Positions 26,024-34,653 are shown, counted from the first letter of the stretch. The stretch is DNA of 64,000 nucleotides from Gangjinia marincola (GCF_039523415.1 NZ_BAAAFG010000016.1:496001-560000), one strand, 5' to 3'. Notes: generated from the letters alone by a model not told the origin. A program made the numbers and translations.

Positions 26024-27067
26024 TTATTGCTGCCGAAGTGTGTGAATTCCATTACCTGAAATATTGCCATAAACTAATCTTCCATCGACAAATTTTACTC
26101 CCTTTGCAAGATCATTTTTTAACAGCATAGCACCATCTGTATCAAGATAATCTACCCATGGAGCCAATTGACATATATTTGCGATACCAACACCAGATTC
26201 TGTCATACAACCCAGCATGATTTTCAATTTCAATTCACGCGCTTGTTGAATCATTTTAATCGCGGGTGTGATTCCGCCACATTTCATTAATTTTATGTTT
26301 ACCGCGTGAAATCCTGTTGAGCATTTAAGTATATCTTCGTAACGCGGACAACTTTCATCTGCCATAAGCGGTAAAACACTTTTCAATTTCAACCTGTCCA
26401 TTGACTCAATCTTATGATTTGGCAAAGGTTGTTCAATGAACTCCACTCCCAGTGTTTTCATTTGCTTTGCAAACTCTACTGTTTGGTTAGCAGTCCAGGC
26501 GCAGTTCGCATCAACTCTAAAAACGGCACTGGTTTGGGAACGTAAAAATTTGATCACGTTAAGATCATCCTTACCTCCTAGCTTAATTTTATACACAGGC
26601 CAGGGTGTTTCCCTCAATTTCTCTATCATTTTGTCCATAGAGGCCAAACCTATGGTATAGCTAGTATTAAGACTTAAACTATTGTTTTTAAATGCTTTGA
26701 AATCAACCGAAAGCAAATCTCTTAACGAAATACCGCGTTTTTTTGATTTCCAATCCCAAAAAGCAGAATCGATAGCGCATAAGGCAAAATAATCTTCTTT
26801 TAGCGATTGAGATAACTCGTTCCATAACGCTTGCGGAGATGTGCGAGATGCATCTTTTACCTTTTGTGCTACACTTACTACTGACCTTTGTATTTTTTCT
26901 ACGGTACTCCCGTAGTACGGATTGGCTGTTGCTTCGCCATACCCTGTATGATCACCACAGGTAATTGAGACTATGACAGTTTCTTGTATCTCTATCGTAT
27001 ATCGAGAAATAGTGAAAGGATGCCTGAGGGGTAGTTTATAGACCTGCGCCGAAATCTTTAATTTCAT
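26024..27067 (-). CDS. Dipeptide epimerase (L-Ala-D/L-Glu epimerase type, enolase superfamily)
   Basis: A 347-residue member of the muconate lactonizing enzyme subgroup. The N-terminal capping domain (LRHPFTISR) is followed by the barrel with the catalytic pair YKIKLGG (KxK), metal ligands in RVDANCAW (Asp), FIEQPLP (Glu) and LMADESC (Asp), and the second catalytic Lys in NIKLMKCGG. The DxD-type specificity loop is not certain from sequence alone, but flavobacterial relatives are usually Ala-Glu epimerases involved in murein peptide recycling. It stands alone, downstream of gyrB but with a 188-base gap on the upstream side of gyrB. No clear promoter is found. Confidence 0.88.
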   Translation of the reverse strand: MKLKISAQVYKLPLRHPFTISRYTIEIQETVIVSITCGDHTGYGEATANPYYGSTVEKIQRSVVSVAQKVKDASRTSPQALWNELSQSLKEDYFALCAIDSAFWDWKSKKRGISLRDLLSVDFKAFKNNSLSLNTSYTIGLASMDKMIEKLRETPWPVYKIKLGGKDDLNVIKFLRSQTSAVFRVDANCAWTANQTVEFAKQMKTLGVEFIEQPLPNHKIESMDRLKLKSVLPLMADESCPRYEDILKCSTGFHAVNIKLMKCGGITPAIKMIQQARELKLKIMLGCMTESGVGIANICQLAPWVDYLDTDGAMLLKNDLAKGVKFVDGRLVYGNISGNGIHTLRQQ

Positions 27068-27230
27068 AAATACAGTAAGATAGTGCTTTTAAAATGATCA
27101 AAACTCCTTAAAAAGTCCTCAACCCGATCCACTATTCCTTCTTTAATAATCTTACTAAAAGGTGGATGAAGAGTAAACTGATGAAACTTTATTTTCTTTT
27201 GCCAATATAATTAATGATTCCCTTAAAAGG

Positions 27231-27267
27231 CCTCACCCCCTAACCCCTCTCCCGTCGGAGAGGGAGA
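27231..27267. repeat. Dispersed C-rich palindromic repeat
   Basis: The core CCTCACCCCCTAACCCCTCT is followed by CCCGTCGGAGAGGGAG; CCTCTCC (27246-27252) pairs with GGAGAGG (27257-27263). This is a repeat I know from intergenic regions of many unrelated bacteria. It is far richer in C than its surroundings. The preceding bases 27068-27230 show no gene or repeat. Confidence 0.7.
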
Positions 27268-27303
27268 ACTATAAATTGAAAGTATGATTAGGAATAATAC
27301 AAT

Positions 27304-27588
27304 GGTTAATTCGACCGGCATCTTGAGCAAAAAGCTCAGAATGGGTACATACATCATGAGAAAGAGACCCCGCATTGTTGCGGGGTTAATTCGACCATCA
27401 TCCTGTGCAAAAAGCTCAGGATGGGTCCACATATCATGAAAAAGAGACCCCGCATTGTGGTGGGGTTAATTCGACCATCATCCTGATCAAAAAGCTCAGA
27501 ATGGGTCCACATATCATGAAAAGAGACCCCGCATTGTTGCGGGGTTAATTCGACCGGCATCCTGAGCAAAAAGCTCAGAATGGGTCTC
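27304..27588. repeat. Tandem 80-bp repeat array behind asnB
   Basis: Four copies of the block GGTTAATTCGACC...AAAAAGCTCAGNATGGGT start at 27304, 27384, 27464 and 27543 (periods 80, 80, 79). Each unit carries two hairpins: ACCCCGCA/TGCGGGGT (27367-27386, 27447-27466 imperfect, 27526-27545) and CTGAGC-AAAAA-GCTCAG or a variant. The array ends directly at the asnB stop codon, so it is its 3' untranslated region. On the minus strand the GC hairpins are followed by TCTCTTTT and could act as serial terminators. Units differ by a few bases each. Long frames read through the array are artefacts of the period. Confidence 0.85.
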
Positions 27589-27589
27589 A

Positions 27590-29254
27590 TTAATATGCAT
27601 CTTCGTGAATTTTAGCGACGGCTCTTCCGCTGGGATCATTCATGTTTTTAAAGGCCTCATCCCATTCTAATGCGATTTTTGTGCTACAGGCTATGCTTGG
27701 CTCTTGGGGCACACTCAACGCCGCTGCATCGCTGGGGAAATGCTCTTCAAAAATACTTCGGTAATAATATTCTTCTTTATTCTGTGGGGTTTGCAATGGA
27801 AATCTATATTGAGCGTTTTCCATTTGCCCGTCTGTTACCTCAACATTCACCTTTTCTTTTAAGGTATCAATCCAGCTGTATCCCACTCCGTCGCTAAACT
27901 GTTCCTTTTGTCTCCAGACTACTTCTTGAGGGAGATAATCTTCAAAAGCTTTTCGAATCACCCATTTTTCCATACGATCCGTTGTGATCATCTTATCTCT
28001 AGGGTTGATTCTCATGGCTACATCCATAAACTCTTTGTCTAGGAATGGTACACGACCTTCAATTCCCCATGCTGCCAAACTTTTATTCGCGCGTAAGCAG
28101 TCGTACATGTGGAGTTTATTCAATTTTCGAACTGTTTCTTCATGAAATTCCTTTGCATTTGGAGCCTTATGAAAATATAAATAACCTCCAAAGAGTTCAT
28201 CTGCTCCTTCGCCAGACAAGACCATTTTTATTCCCATAGATTTGATCACGCGCGCCATGAGATACATGGGCGTACTGGCCCTAATTGTTGTGATGTCATA
28301 CGTTTCTAATTGATAAATCACATCTCTTATCGCATCTATTCCCTCTTGGATCGTAAATTCTATCTCGTGATGTACTGTCCCGATATGATCGGCTACTTTT
28401 CGGGCGGCAGCCAAATCAGGAGAACCTTTTAATCCTACGGAAAACGAATGCAATTGAGGCCACCAAGCTTTCGTTTTATCATCTGCTTCTATACGCATCT
28501 CGGCATATTTTTTAGCAATAGCCGAAGTGACCGAAGAATCCAAGCCCCCGCTCAACAGCACGCCATAAGGAACATCACTCATTAATTGTCTATGTACAGC
28601 ATCTTCAAGTGCTTGCTGAAGCTCAACAACTGAAGTTTCATGGTCTTTTACAGTATCGTAATCCTGCCAATCCCTTTGATACCACCGGACGAATTTTGCG
28701 TCGGAACTTTTTAAATAGTGACCCGGCGGAAACAATTCAATTTTTGAACAAGTACCCTCCAAGGCTTTTAATTCTGAAGCTACATAAAAAGTTCCATGTT
28801 GATCCCAGCCCATATACAGAGGGATGATTCCCATATGATCGCGTGCGATGAAATATTCATTGGCTTGATTATTATAAATTGCAAAGCCAAAAATACCATT
28901 GAGCTCATCCAAAAACTCAGCACCTTTTTCTTGATATAATGCTAATAAGACTTCGCAATCACTATTGGTTTTAAACTGATAGGCTCCACCCAATTGATCT
29001 CGTAAAGCTCTGTGATTATAAATTTCTCCATTTGCCGCTAAAACAAGCTTTCCATCTGGGCTCACCAGCGGTTGCTTGCCTGAAGCGGGATCTACAATCG
29101 CCAGGCGCTCATGCGCCATGACCGTAGTACCATTGGCGTAGACTCCACTCCAATCGGGACCGCGATGTCTTATTTTTTTTGCCATTTCTAACACTCTAGG
29201 TCTTACCTGATCAGGAGATTCTTTTGCATCAAAAGCACATACAATTCCGCACAT
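27590..29254 (-). CDS. asnB: Asparagine synthase, glutamine-hydrolysing, AsnB type
   Basis: A 554-residue cytoplasmic enzyme that makes asparagine from aspartate, ATP and glutamine. The start MCGIVCAF exposes the N-terminal nucleophile Cys2 after Met removal. The glutaminase domain runs to about residue 200 (AHERLAIVDPASGKQPL, NGEIYNHRALR). The synthetase domain has the ATP pyrophosphatase loop LLSGGLDSSVTSAIA and ISSGEGADELFGGY-like LSGEGADELFGGY. It closely matches the E. coli AsnB length. The repeat array starts at the stop codon. Upstream 29255-29498 shows no clear promoter box. Confidence 0.96.
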   Translation of the reverse strand: MCGIVCAFDAKESPDQVRPRVLEMAKKIRHRGPDWSGVYANGTTVMAHERLAIVDPASGKQPLVSPDGKLVLAANGEIYNHRALRDQLGGAYQFKTNSDCEVLLALYQEKGAEFLDELNGIFGFAIYNNQANEYFIARDHMGIIPLYMGWDQHGTFYVASELKALEGTCSKIELFPPGHYLKSSDAKFVRWYQRDWQDYDTVKDHETSVVELQQALEDAVHRQLMSDVPYGVLLSGGLDSSVTSAIAKKYAEMRIEADDKTKAWWPQLHSFSVGLKGSPDLAAARKVADHIGTVHHEIEFTIQEGIDAIRDVIYQLETYDITTIRASTPMYLMARVIKSMGIKMVLSGEGADELFGGYLYFHKAPNAKEFHEETVRKLNKLHMYDCLRANKSLAAWGIEGRVPFLDKEFMDVAMRINPRDKMITTDRMEKWVIRKAFEDYLPQEVVWRQKEQFSDGVGYSWIDTLKEKVNVEVTDGQMENAQYRFPLQTPQNKEEYYYRSIFEEHFPSDAAALSVPQEPSIACSTKIALEWDEAFKNMNDPSGRAVAKIHEDAY

Positions 29255-29498
29255 AATTATCGATTTAAATTCTGGGCTAAATTCTACCTTATCCTTCTAT
29301 TTAAAAAGTCAAAGAGCCTAAATGGTTTTGAATTGTAGTTCTAAAGCTCATTTTTATATCAATTTGGTAGATGAATTAGTGTTTATTGGTATGATTAAGT
29401 CAAACTGTAAGTTATACAACCCAATAGTTTAGCAGAGCCTTAACAGCGAGTGCTTTTGCTTATAGATATATTTATACGGTAAATAAAAAATAAAAACA

Positions 29499-30035
29499 AT
29501 GAAAAATGTACTAGCTTTAATTGCTCTTTGTGTGACAGTCTCATTTCAAACCACTCAAGCACAGGATTTTCCTGATATGGATAAAAGTCCCATGGATATT
29601 GCAATGCTTAGAGGTGATAACAATCAGGCCTTGATACGCGTTATATATAGCCGCCCTCAAAAAAAGGATCGCGAGATTTTTGGAAAATTGGTTCCCTATG
29701 GTAAAATTTGGAGAACAGGTGCTAATGAAGCGACTGAAATTACCTTTTACGTAGATATGATGCTTAATGATTCTAAAATTGAAGCCGGAACGTACAGCTT
29801 ATATACAATCCCTGGAGAGAAAGAATGGACTGTGATCCTAAATAAAACTACAAACAGATGGGGAACCAGTGGTTACAGCCAGGAACAAGACGCAGTGAGG
29901 ATTAATGCGCCGGCAAGAACATCTCCTGCAACCATTGAATCATTTTCTATTGCATTTAAGCCCACAGACAATGGAGCACATCTAATGATGGGCTGGGATG
30001 ATACATTTATACAGGTACCATTTAAGAAAGCCTAA
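29499..30035 (+). CDS. DUF2911 family exported protein
   Basis: A 178-residue protein with signal peptide MKNVLALIALCVTVSFQTTQAQ. It matches DUF2911: VIYSRPQKKDREIFGKLVPYGKIWRTGANEATEITF, then AGTYSLYTIPGEKEWTVILNK. The family is common in Bacteroidota, periplasmic, and of unknown function. It stands alone, with a very strong hairpin terminator 14 bases after the stop. Confidence 0.9.
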   Translation: MKNVLALIALCVTVSFQTTQAQDFPDMDKSPMDIAMLRGDNNQALIRVIYSRPQKKDREIFGKLVPYGKIWRTGANEATEITFYVDMMLNDSKIEAGTYSLYTIPGEKEWTVILNKTTNRWGTSGYSQEQDAVRINAPARTSPATIESFSIAFKPTDNGAHLMMGWDDTFIQVPFKKA

Positions 30036-30049
30036 TAAACAAAGAGGTT

Positions 30050-30096
30050 AAAATTAGAATGTCCTGAAAACATATATCAGGACATTCTAATTTTAA
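30050..30096 (+). terminator. Terminator of the DUF2911 gene
   Basis: A perfect 18-base-pair stem (30050-30067 with 30077-30094), nine-base loop. AATTTT ends the right arm. It can act on both strands and so could also serve queE, whose stop is 70 bases away. Confidence 0.85.
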
Positions 30097-30163
30097 AGGA
30101 TTAAATCATATAGATGACCCATAGAATATATCGTATTAACGTAAAATTCTTTTTAATTCAGAC

Positions 30164-30796
30164 CTAAGGAATATTGAGATATTTATGGGTTTGTAAGCTC
30201 ATAATCCATTTAGGATTTTGCATTACATAGTCAATCATCTTTGGCATCATCTTTTCGCGTTTGCTCCATTCTGGTTGTAAAAATAGTTTACAATTTTGAT
30301 TAACTTTTTTAGCTTGTTCCTCAGCGAAAGCGAAATCATGCGTATTATAAACGATCACTTTTAGTTCGTTGGCACGTTGATAGACTTCTGCTTTAGGAAG
30401 CATTCTTTTTTTAGGTGATAAGCATATCCAATCCCATTCTCCTGAAAGTGGATAAGCACCAGATGTTTCGATGTGGGTTTGTACGCCTTTAGACTTCAAC
30501 TTTTTTGTCAATGGGTTCATATCCCACATTAATGGCTCCCCACCAGTTATTACAATGGTATCACTGTGCTTAATTGCGTTATCCACAATATGATTAATAG
30601 ACGTAGGAGGATGTGTATCAGCATCCCAGCTTTCTTTTACATCACACCAATGACAACCCACATCACAACCGCCTACACGTATAAAATAAGCCGCTTTACC
30701 TTTATGATATCCTTCGCCCTGAATAGTGTAAAATTCTTCCATTAACGGGAGCATTTCACCCTTATCTACCTGTTGCTTTACCTCTGCTGTCATCAT
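30164..30796 (-). CDS. queE: 7-carboxy-7-deazaguanine synthase
   Basis: A 210-residue radical SAM enzyme in queuosine synthesis, making 7-carboxy-7-deazaguanine from 6-carboxytetrahydropterin. It has EEFYTIQGEGYHKGKAAYFIRVGGCDVGCHWCD, with the iron-sulfur cluster motif Cys-x3-Cys-x2-Cys, and ITGGEPLMW for SAM binding. A frame starting with TTG at 30805 is excluded because that codon lies inside the TATCTTTG promoter box. ATG 30796 (or 30793) is chosen, which puts the start codon at or next to the transcription start. folE supplies the precursor of the same pathway. Confidence 0.94.
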   Translation of the reverse strand: MMTAEVKQQVDKGEMLPLMEEFYTIQGEGYHKGKAAYFIRVGGCDVGCHWCDVKESWDADTHPPTSINHIVDNAIKHSDTIVITGGEPLMWDMNPLTKKLKSKGVQTHIETSGAYPLSGEWDWICLSPKKRMLPKAEVYQRANELKVIVYNTHDFAFAEEQAKKVNQNCKLFLQPEWSKREKMMPKMIDYVMQNPKWIMSLQTHKYLNIP

Positions 30797-30802
30797 GTGG
30801 TA

Positions 30803-30810
30803 CAAAGATA
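30803..30810 (-). promoter_or_regulatory. -7 element for queE
   Basis: Exact TATCTTTG (TAnnTTTG) on the minus strand, ending seven bases before the ATG at 30796. The transcript would be leaderless or nearly so. No -33 TTTG is seen. Confidence 0.6.
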
Positions 30811-30882
30811 TTGCTTTTCGTCTAGTTGCTTGAAGATTCCTATTTAAATTGCATGAGTTTTCTTTTAACTCAATACTATTGT

Positions 30883-30890
30883 TATTTTTG
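30883..30890 (+). promoter_or_regulatory. -7 element for the HerA-like ATPase gene
   Basis: TATTTTTG fits TAnnTTTG and lies 18 bases before the ATG at 30909. The queE promoter faces the other way 72 bases to the left. No -33 TTTG is seen. Confidence 0.45.
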
Positions 30891-30908
30891 ATGTATTAAG
30901 AAGAACTC

Positions 30909-32444
30909 ATGAGTAAGACCGAAGAATTTATTAGTCATATCACCAAAGGAAACACCTTTAAAGGTGAATACCTCACCATGGGCGCGGCTATGTTGGAGGG
31001 AAAAACAATTACGAATGCTTTTGTAAACATTCCCTTAAAAACACTTAACCGCCACGGTTTAATCGCAGGTGCTACCGGAACAGGTAAAACAAAAACTTTG
31101 CAGGTGATTGCCGAAAATTTAAGTGAGCAAGGAATACCTGTATTGCTCATGGATATGAAAGGTGATCTTAGCGGAATTGCTAAAGCAAGTACTGGACACG
31201 CAAAAATTGATGAGCGCCACGAGAAAATTGGACTGCCGTTTACCCCTAAGGGTTTTCCTGTTGAAATTCTAACGTTATCAGAACAAAATGGTGTTCGTAT
31301 GAGGGCTACTGTAAGTGAATTTGGCCCTGTGCTATTCTCGCGAATTATTAATGCCACACCGGCACAATCTGGCATTATCTCAGTTATCTTTAAATACTGT
31401 GATGATAATGACTTACCACTGCTGGATCTAAAAGACTTTAAAAAAGTGTTGCATTATGCGACTAATGACGGCAAAAAAGAGATTGAAGAACACTACGGGC
31501 GAGTTTCTACAGCCTCTACGGGTTCCATTTTAAGAAAAGTTATCGAACTGGAGCAACAGGGAGCAGATATTTTCTTTGGCGAAACTTCGTTCGAAGTTCA
31601 GGATTTATGTAGGATTGAGGAAAACGGAAAAGGTATGATTAACATCATTCGCCTGACTGATATTCAAGATCGCCCTAAGCTGTTTTCTACGTTTATGTTG
31701 AGTTTACTGGCAGAAATCTATGCTACTTTTCCAGAACAAGGTGATAGCGGTCGTCCAGAACTGGTCATTTTTATTGATGAGGCGCACCTTATTTTTAAAG
31801 AAGCTTCAGCTGCTCTACATAGCCAGATTGAAAGCATTGTAAAGTTGATTCGGTCTAAGGGAGTGGGATTATATTTAGTTACTCAAAATCCCACCGATAT
31901 TCCTGAAGGTGTCTTGAGTCAATTAGGACTAAAAGTACAGCACGCCCTGCGGGCATTCACTGCAAAAGATCGAAAAGCAATTAAGCTAACCGCTGAAAAT
32001 TATCCAGACTCACCGTATTATGACACAAAAGAAGTGCTCACATCTTTAGGAATTGGAGAGGCTTTAATTTCTGCACTGGATGAAAAAGGTCGCCCTACGC
32101 CATTAGCCGCCACTATGCTTAGAGCGCCTATGTCGCGCATGGATATCCTGTCTAAAAAAGAATTAGAAGAAATTACCTCATCGTCAACACTCGCTAAAAA
32201 ATATAATCAGGAGATTGATCGTGAGAGTGCCTATGAATTACTGAATGAGAAAATAAAGAAAGCAAATCAGGAAGAAGCTAAAGCTAAAGCACAAGAAGAA
32301 CGAAAAAAAGCTGAAAAAACTACTTCAAAACGCCGAAGCAGCAGAACAACCCAAAGCCCTACACAAAAAGCAGTGATCAAAGTGTTAACCAGTGCTACGG
32401 TAATTAGAAGCGTATTGGGCATATTGGGTAAAATGATTAAATAG
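30909..32444 (+). CDS. HerA-like/DUF853 ATPase (YjgR type)
   Basis: A 511-residue P-loop ATPase of the FtsK/HerA superfamily. Walker A is GATGTGKTKTLQ and Walker B LVIFIDEAHLIF; the C-terminal tail is Lys/Glu/Ala-rich coiled coil (KKANQEEAKAKAQEERKKAEK) then Ser/Thr-rich and basic, ending with a hydrophobic helix. Homologues such as YjgR have an unassigned role, and they lack the NurA partner of archaeal HerA. No nuclease or defence gene adjoins it here, so a defence role is not supported. Length is normal for YjgR. It is divergent from queE. Confidence 0.88.
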   Translation: MSKTEEFISHITKGNTFKGEYLTMGAAMLEGKTITNAFVNIPLKTLNRHGLIAGATGTGKTKTLQVIAENLSEQGIPVLLMDMKGDLSGIAKASTGHAKIDERHEKIGLPFTPKGFPVEILTLSEQNGVRMRATVSEFGPVLFSRIINATPAQSGIISVIFKYCDDNDLPLLDLKDFKKVLHYATNDGKKEIEEHYGRVSTASTGSILRKVIELEQQGADIFFGETSFEVQDLCRIEENGKGMINIIRLTDIQDRPKLFSTFMLSLLAEIYATFPEQGDSGRPELVIFIDEAHLIFKEASAALHSQIESIVKLIRSKGVGLYLVTQNPTDIPEGVLSQLGLKVQHALRAFTAKDRKAIKLTAENYPDSPYYDTKEVLTSLGIGEALISALDEKGRPTPLAATMLRAPMSRMDILSKKELEEITSSSTLAKKYNQEIDRESAYELLNEKIKKANQEEAKAKAQEERKKAEKTTSKRRSSRTTQSPTQKAVIKVLTSATVIRSVLGILGKMIK

Positions 32445-32483
32445 CTTATATAGGGTTTAAGGTTTAAGCAAAAGAATATAAAA

Positions 32484-33038
32484 ATGAATAGAACAATAAT
32501 TAGTGTAAGCTTAATAGTACTGTTGATGACCTCTTGTGAAGTAGGAAATGATCCTTTTTTGATTACGGCAGATCAAGTTGGTAAATTGTCAAAAGAGACC
32601 AGAGTTAGTCAATTAGGTGAAATTTATAAACAGGATTCAATTGTTAACCGAAGGTTTGACAGCACCTATATATTTGGCGGAAATGAAATAGAAATCTATG
32701 AGACTTCGGGAAATCAACTTTTACGCCTTGACCCAAAAACACCTGGAGATACAGCTAGCCGAATTGGGGATATTAGAATATTGGATCCAGCGTTTAAAAC
32801 CGAAAAAGGATTGAGTACCCGAAGCACCTATAAAGAAATTTTGGAGAATTATACGATTAAGAAAATTGAGAATACAATTACAGATGCAGTCATCTTTTTA
32901 GAGGAAATTCCAGCATACATCACTATTGATAAAAAACACCTCCCTACGATATTTCAGCTTTCCACAACCCATAAAATAGAATCCAGCCTCATCCCAGATA
33001 ACGCTCCAATCGACCAGTTTTGGATTGGTTGGGAGTAG
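32484..33038 (+). CDS. Hypothetical lipoprotein
   Basis: I do not recognise the family. The 184-residue product starts with a lipoprotein signal, lipobox LMTSC (Cys18), so it is probably attached to a membrane facing the periplasm or cell surface. The rest is soluble, mixed alpha/beta (AFKTEKGLSTRSTYKEILENYTI; VIFLEEIPAYITIDKKHLP) and ends QFWIGWE. The pattern of a strand followed by short charged helices resembles small flavobacterial lipoproteins with no known role. It is 39 bases after the HerA-like ATPase gene, possibly in one transcript. Its stop codon is immediately followed by the heptanucleotide repeat. Confidence 0.7.
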   Translation: MNRTIISVSLIVLLMTSCEVGNDPFLITADQVGKLSKETRVSQLGEIYKQDSIVNRRFDSTYIFGGNEIEIYETSGNQLLRLDPKTPGDTASRIGDIRILDPAFKTEKGLSTRSTYKEILENYTIKKIENTITDAVIFLEEIPAYITIDKKHLPTIFQLSTTHKIESSLIPDNAPIDQFWIGWE

Positions 33039-33040
33039 AA

Positions 33041-33096
33041 GTAGGAAGTAGGAAGTAGGAAGTAGGAAGTAGGAAGTAGGAAGTAGGAAGTAGGAA
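33041..33096. repeat. Heptanucleotide tandem repeat, eight copies
   Basis: GTAGGAA is repeated eight times without error (56 bases), preceded by a degenerate GTAGAA. It starts two bases after the lipoprotein stop and ends 17 bases before the cupin start, so changes in copy number would alter the spacing or leader of the cupin-hydrolase pair but not their frames. Perfect copies suggest recent slippage. Confidence 0.95.
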
Positions 33097-33113
33097 AATT
33101 AAATAATTTTAGT

Positions 33114-33485
33114 TTGAAAAAGGAAAAGTACACCATCCAACGATCACCGTTTATCGTCCCAACTACAGATGGTAAACTAATTGAAGAACATGTTGGTTTG
33201 GCAACAAATGGCGAGAAGGAGCTAAGCATTGCACACATGATCGCTCCACCGGGATGGTCTGAGCCATATCAAACACCTACGTTTGATGAATATACCTACG
33301 TCATTAAAGGAAAAAAACAATTTACCATAAATGCAGAAGATATTATATTAAAAGCCGGAGAGAGCATTAAGATCAATAAAAACACACGTGTACGCTACGC
33401 AAATCCATTTGAAGAAGCATGTGAGTATTTAGCGATCTGTCTTCCGGCATTTTCCATCGATCAAGCTAATCGCGAAGAGGAATGA
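33114..33485 (+). CDS. Small cupin-domain protein
   Basis: A 123-residue single-domain cupin. The beta-barrel motifs are AHMIAPPGWSEPYQTPTFDEYTYVIKGK and LKAGESIKINKNTRVRYANP. The usual metal-binding histidines of cupin motif 1 (HxH) are not evident (GWSEPYQ, DEYTYV), so metal binding is unclear. The only plausible start is TTG 33114, directly after the heptanucleotide repeat; no ATG exists before residue 40. Its stop overlaps the hydrolase ATG (ATGA), indicating coupled translation. Function unknown. Confidence 0.8.
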   Translation: MKKEKYTIQRSPFIVPTTDGKLIEEHVGLATNGEKELSIAHMIAPPGWSEPYQTPTFDEYTYVIKGKKQFTINAEDIILKAGESIKINKNTRVRYANPFEEACEYLAICLPAFSIDQANREEE

Positions 33486-34318
33486 TAGAGAAAACACCTC
33501 CATCACCGCTTCAGGTGGGAAAAATGCTCAACAGGTTAGCTAAGACCGACCTAAATAAAGCTGCTCAACAGGCATTCAATATATTTTGTTCTCCCCAAAA
33601 AGGAAAATTACTGCCTCAACAAGAAGAATACCTTTCCGAATATAAAGCTCAACTTCATCACATTGAACATAATGATATCCAAACCTATCACTGGCCAGGA
33701 GAAAGAGAAACGATTTTGCTTATTCATGGTTGGGAGAGTAATACGGCACGATGGAAAGAATTTTTGAACTACCTACAACCATTGGACTACAACATTATTG
33801 CCTTAGATGCACCGGCTCATGGCGCCTCAAGTGGCTCTATTTTAAATGTACCCCTGTATTCTGCTACTGTACGCAAATTGGTAGAGCTTCACGATCCAAG
33901 CTATGTGATTGGACATTCGATTGGTGGTATGACCGCTATTTTTCATCAGTACCGCTATCCAGATAATAATGTAGAAAAGATTATTGCTCTTGCTCCCCCG
34001 GGTGAGTTGAGTGAAATTATGCATGATTATCAGCAACTGTTGCAACTAGACAACGCGATTATGAGTGCCTTAGAAGAACTATTTGTAGATCAGTTTGGTT
34101 TTACGTTTGACCAGTTTTCTATTCCTAAATTTAGCGGTTACCTCCAGCAAAACGGATTACTATTTCATGATCCTCAGGATGCTATCGCACCAATCAGTTC
34201 ATCGCAATCTATAGCCTTTAACTGGGATAAAGCTTCGCTTATCGAAACTCCGCAAGCCGGTCATTCATTACACCGCGCTGATATTTATAAGCAGATGGTC
34301 GATTTCCTTGAGGCCTAG
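33482..34318 (+). CDS. Alpha/beta hydrolase
   Basis: A 278-residue alpha/beta-hydrolase fold protein. The oxyanion motif LLIHGWESNTARWKE, strand IIALDAPAHGASSG and nucleophile elbow YVIGHSIGGM (Ser) are visible; the catalytic His is likely in AGHSLHRAD. No signal peptide, so cytoplasmic; substrate unknown. The start overlaps the stop of the cupin gene by four bases. The pair could act on the same small molecule, but this is inference. Confidence 0.9.
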   Translation: MIEKTPPSPLQVGKMLNRLAKTDLNKAAQQAFNIFCSPQKGKLLPQQEEYLSEYKAQLHHIEHNDIQTYHWPGERETILLIHGWESNTARWKEFLNYLQPLDYNIIALDAPAHGASSGSILNVPLYSATVRKLVELHDPSYVIGHSIGGMTAIFHQYRYPDNNVEKIIALAPPGELSEIMHDYQQLLQLDNAIMSALEELFVDQFGFTFDQFSIPKFSGYLQQNGLLFHDPQDAIAPISSSQSIAFNWDKASLIETPQAGHSLHRADIYKQMVDFLEA

Positions 34319-34388
34319 TTGTTCTAAAAAAATAACAAAAATTTACGTCCCTAAAACTGTTCTTCTAGTTAGATTTAAACCAAAAATT

Positions 34389-34628
34389 ATGGACAGACCA
34401 AGTATTAAAAATGAAGAACAGTACGAAGCACTAAGGGATCAGGGGTATTCTAAAGAGAAAGCTGCACGCATAGCCAATACGCCTAATGCCGGCAAAAAAG
34501 GCGGAAAAGCAACGGATTATGAAGAGCGCACCAAAGATGAACTTTATGAACAGGCAAAAAAGGTGGGGATAGACGGCCGGTCGACCATGAACAAGCAAGA
34601 ATTAATAGATGCGCTTAGAAATAACTAG
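34389..34628 (+). CDS. Small Rho_N-like/DUF7218 protein
   Basis: A 79-residue, highly charged protein. The N-terminal half (SIKNEEQYEALRDQGYSKEKAARIANT) matches what I know as DUF7218; the C-terminal half (RTKDELYEQAKKVGIDGRSTMNKQELIDALRNN) is the helix-extended loop-helix of Rho_N/SAP-type domains that bind nucleic acid. The frame extends to 34308, but that would overlap the hydrolase gene and gives a non-conserved basic start, so ATG 34389 is chosen. Stress-linked in some bacteria; role here unknown. Confidence 0.8.
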   Translation: MDRPSIKNEEQYEALRDQGYSKEKAARIANTPNAGKKGGKATDYEERTKDELYEQAKKVGIDGRSTMNKQELIDALRNN

Positions 34629-34653
34629 CAAAATTAAAGGTTACTTTTGACCA

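Noticed and set aside
27304..27588. Possible CRISPR array
   Set aside because: Four 80-bp units repeat as a whole with no unique spacers, and no cas genes are present.
27223..27590. Minus-strand frames of 69-78 codons in the repeat array (repeating LSFLLRMPVELT-like text)
   Set aside because: The repeated protein text only mirrors the 80-bp DNA period; no promoter or homologue.
30909..32444. HerA-like ATPase as part of an anti-phage system
   Set aside because: No nuclease, SIR2, DUF4297 or other defence partner adjoins it; queE and a lipoprotein do. The family also has a non-defence branch (YjgR).
32954..33238. 94-codon minus-strand frame through the heptamer repeat
   Set aside because: The repetitive FPTSYFLL text comes from the GTAGGAA repeat; it overlaps two real genes on the other strand.
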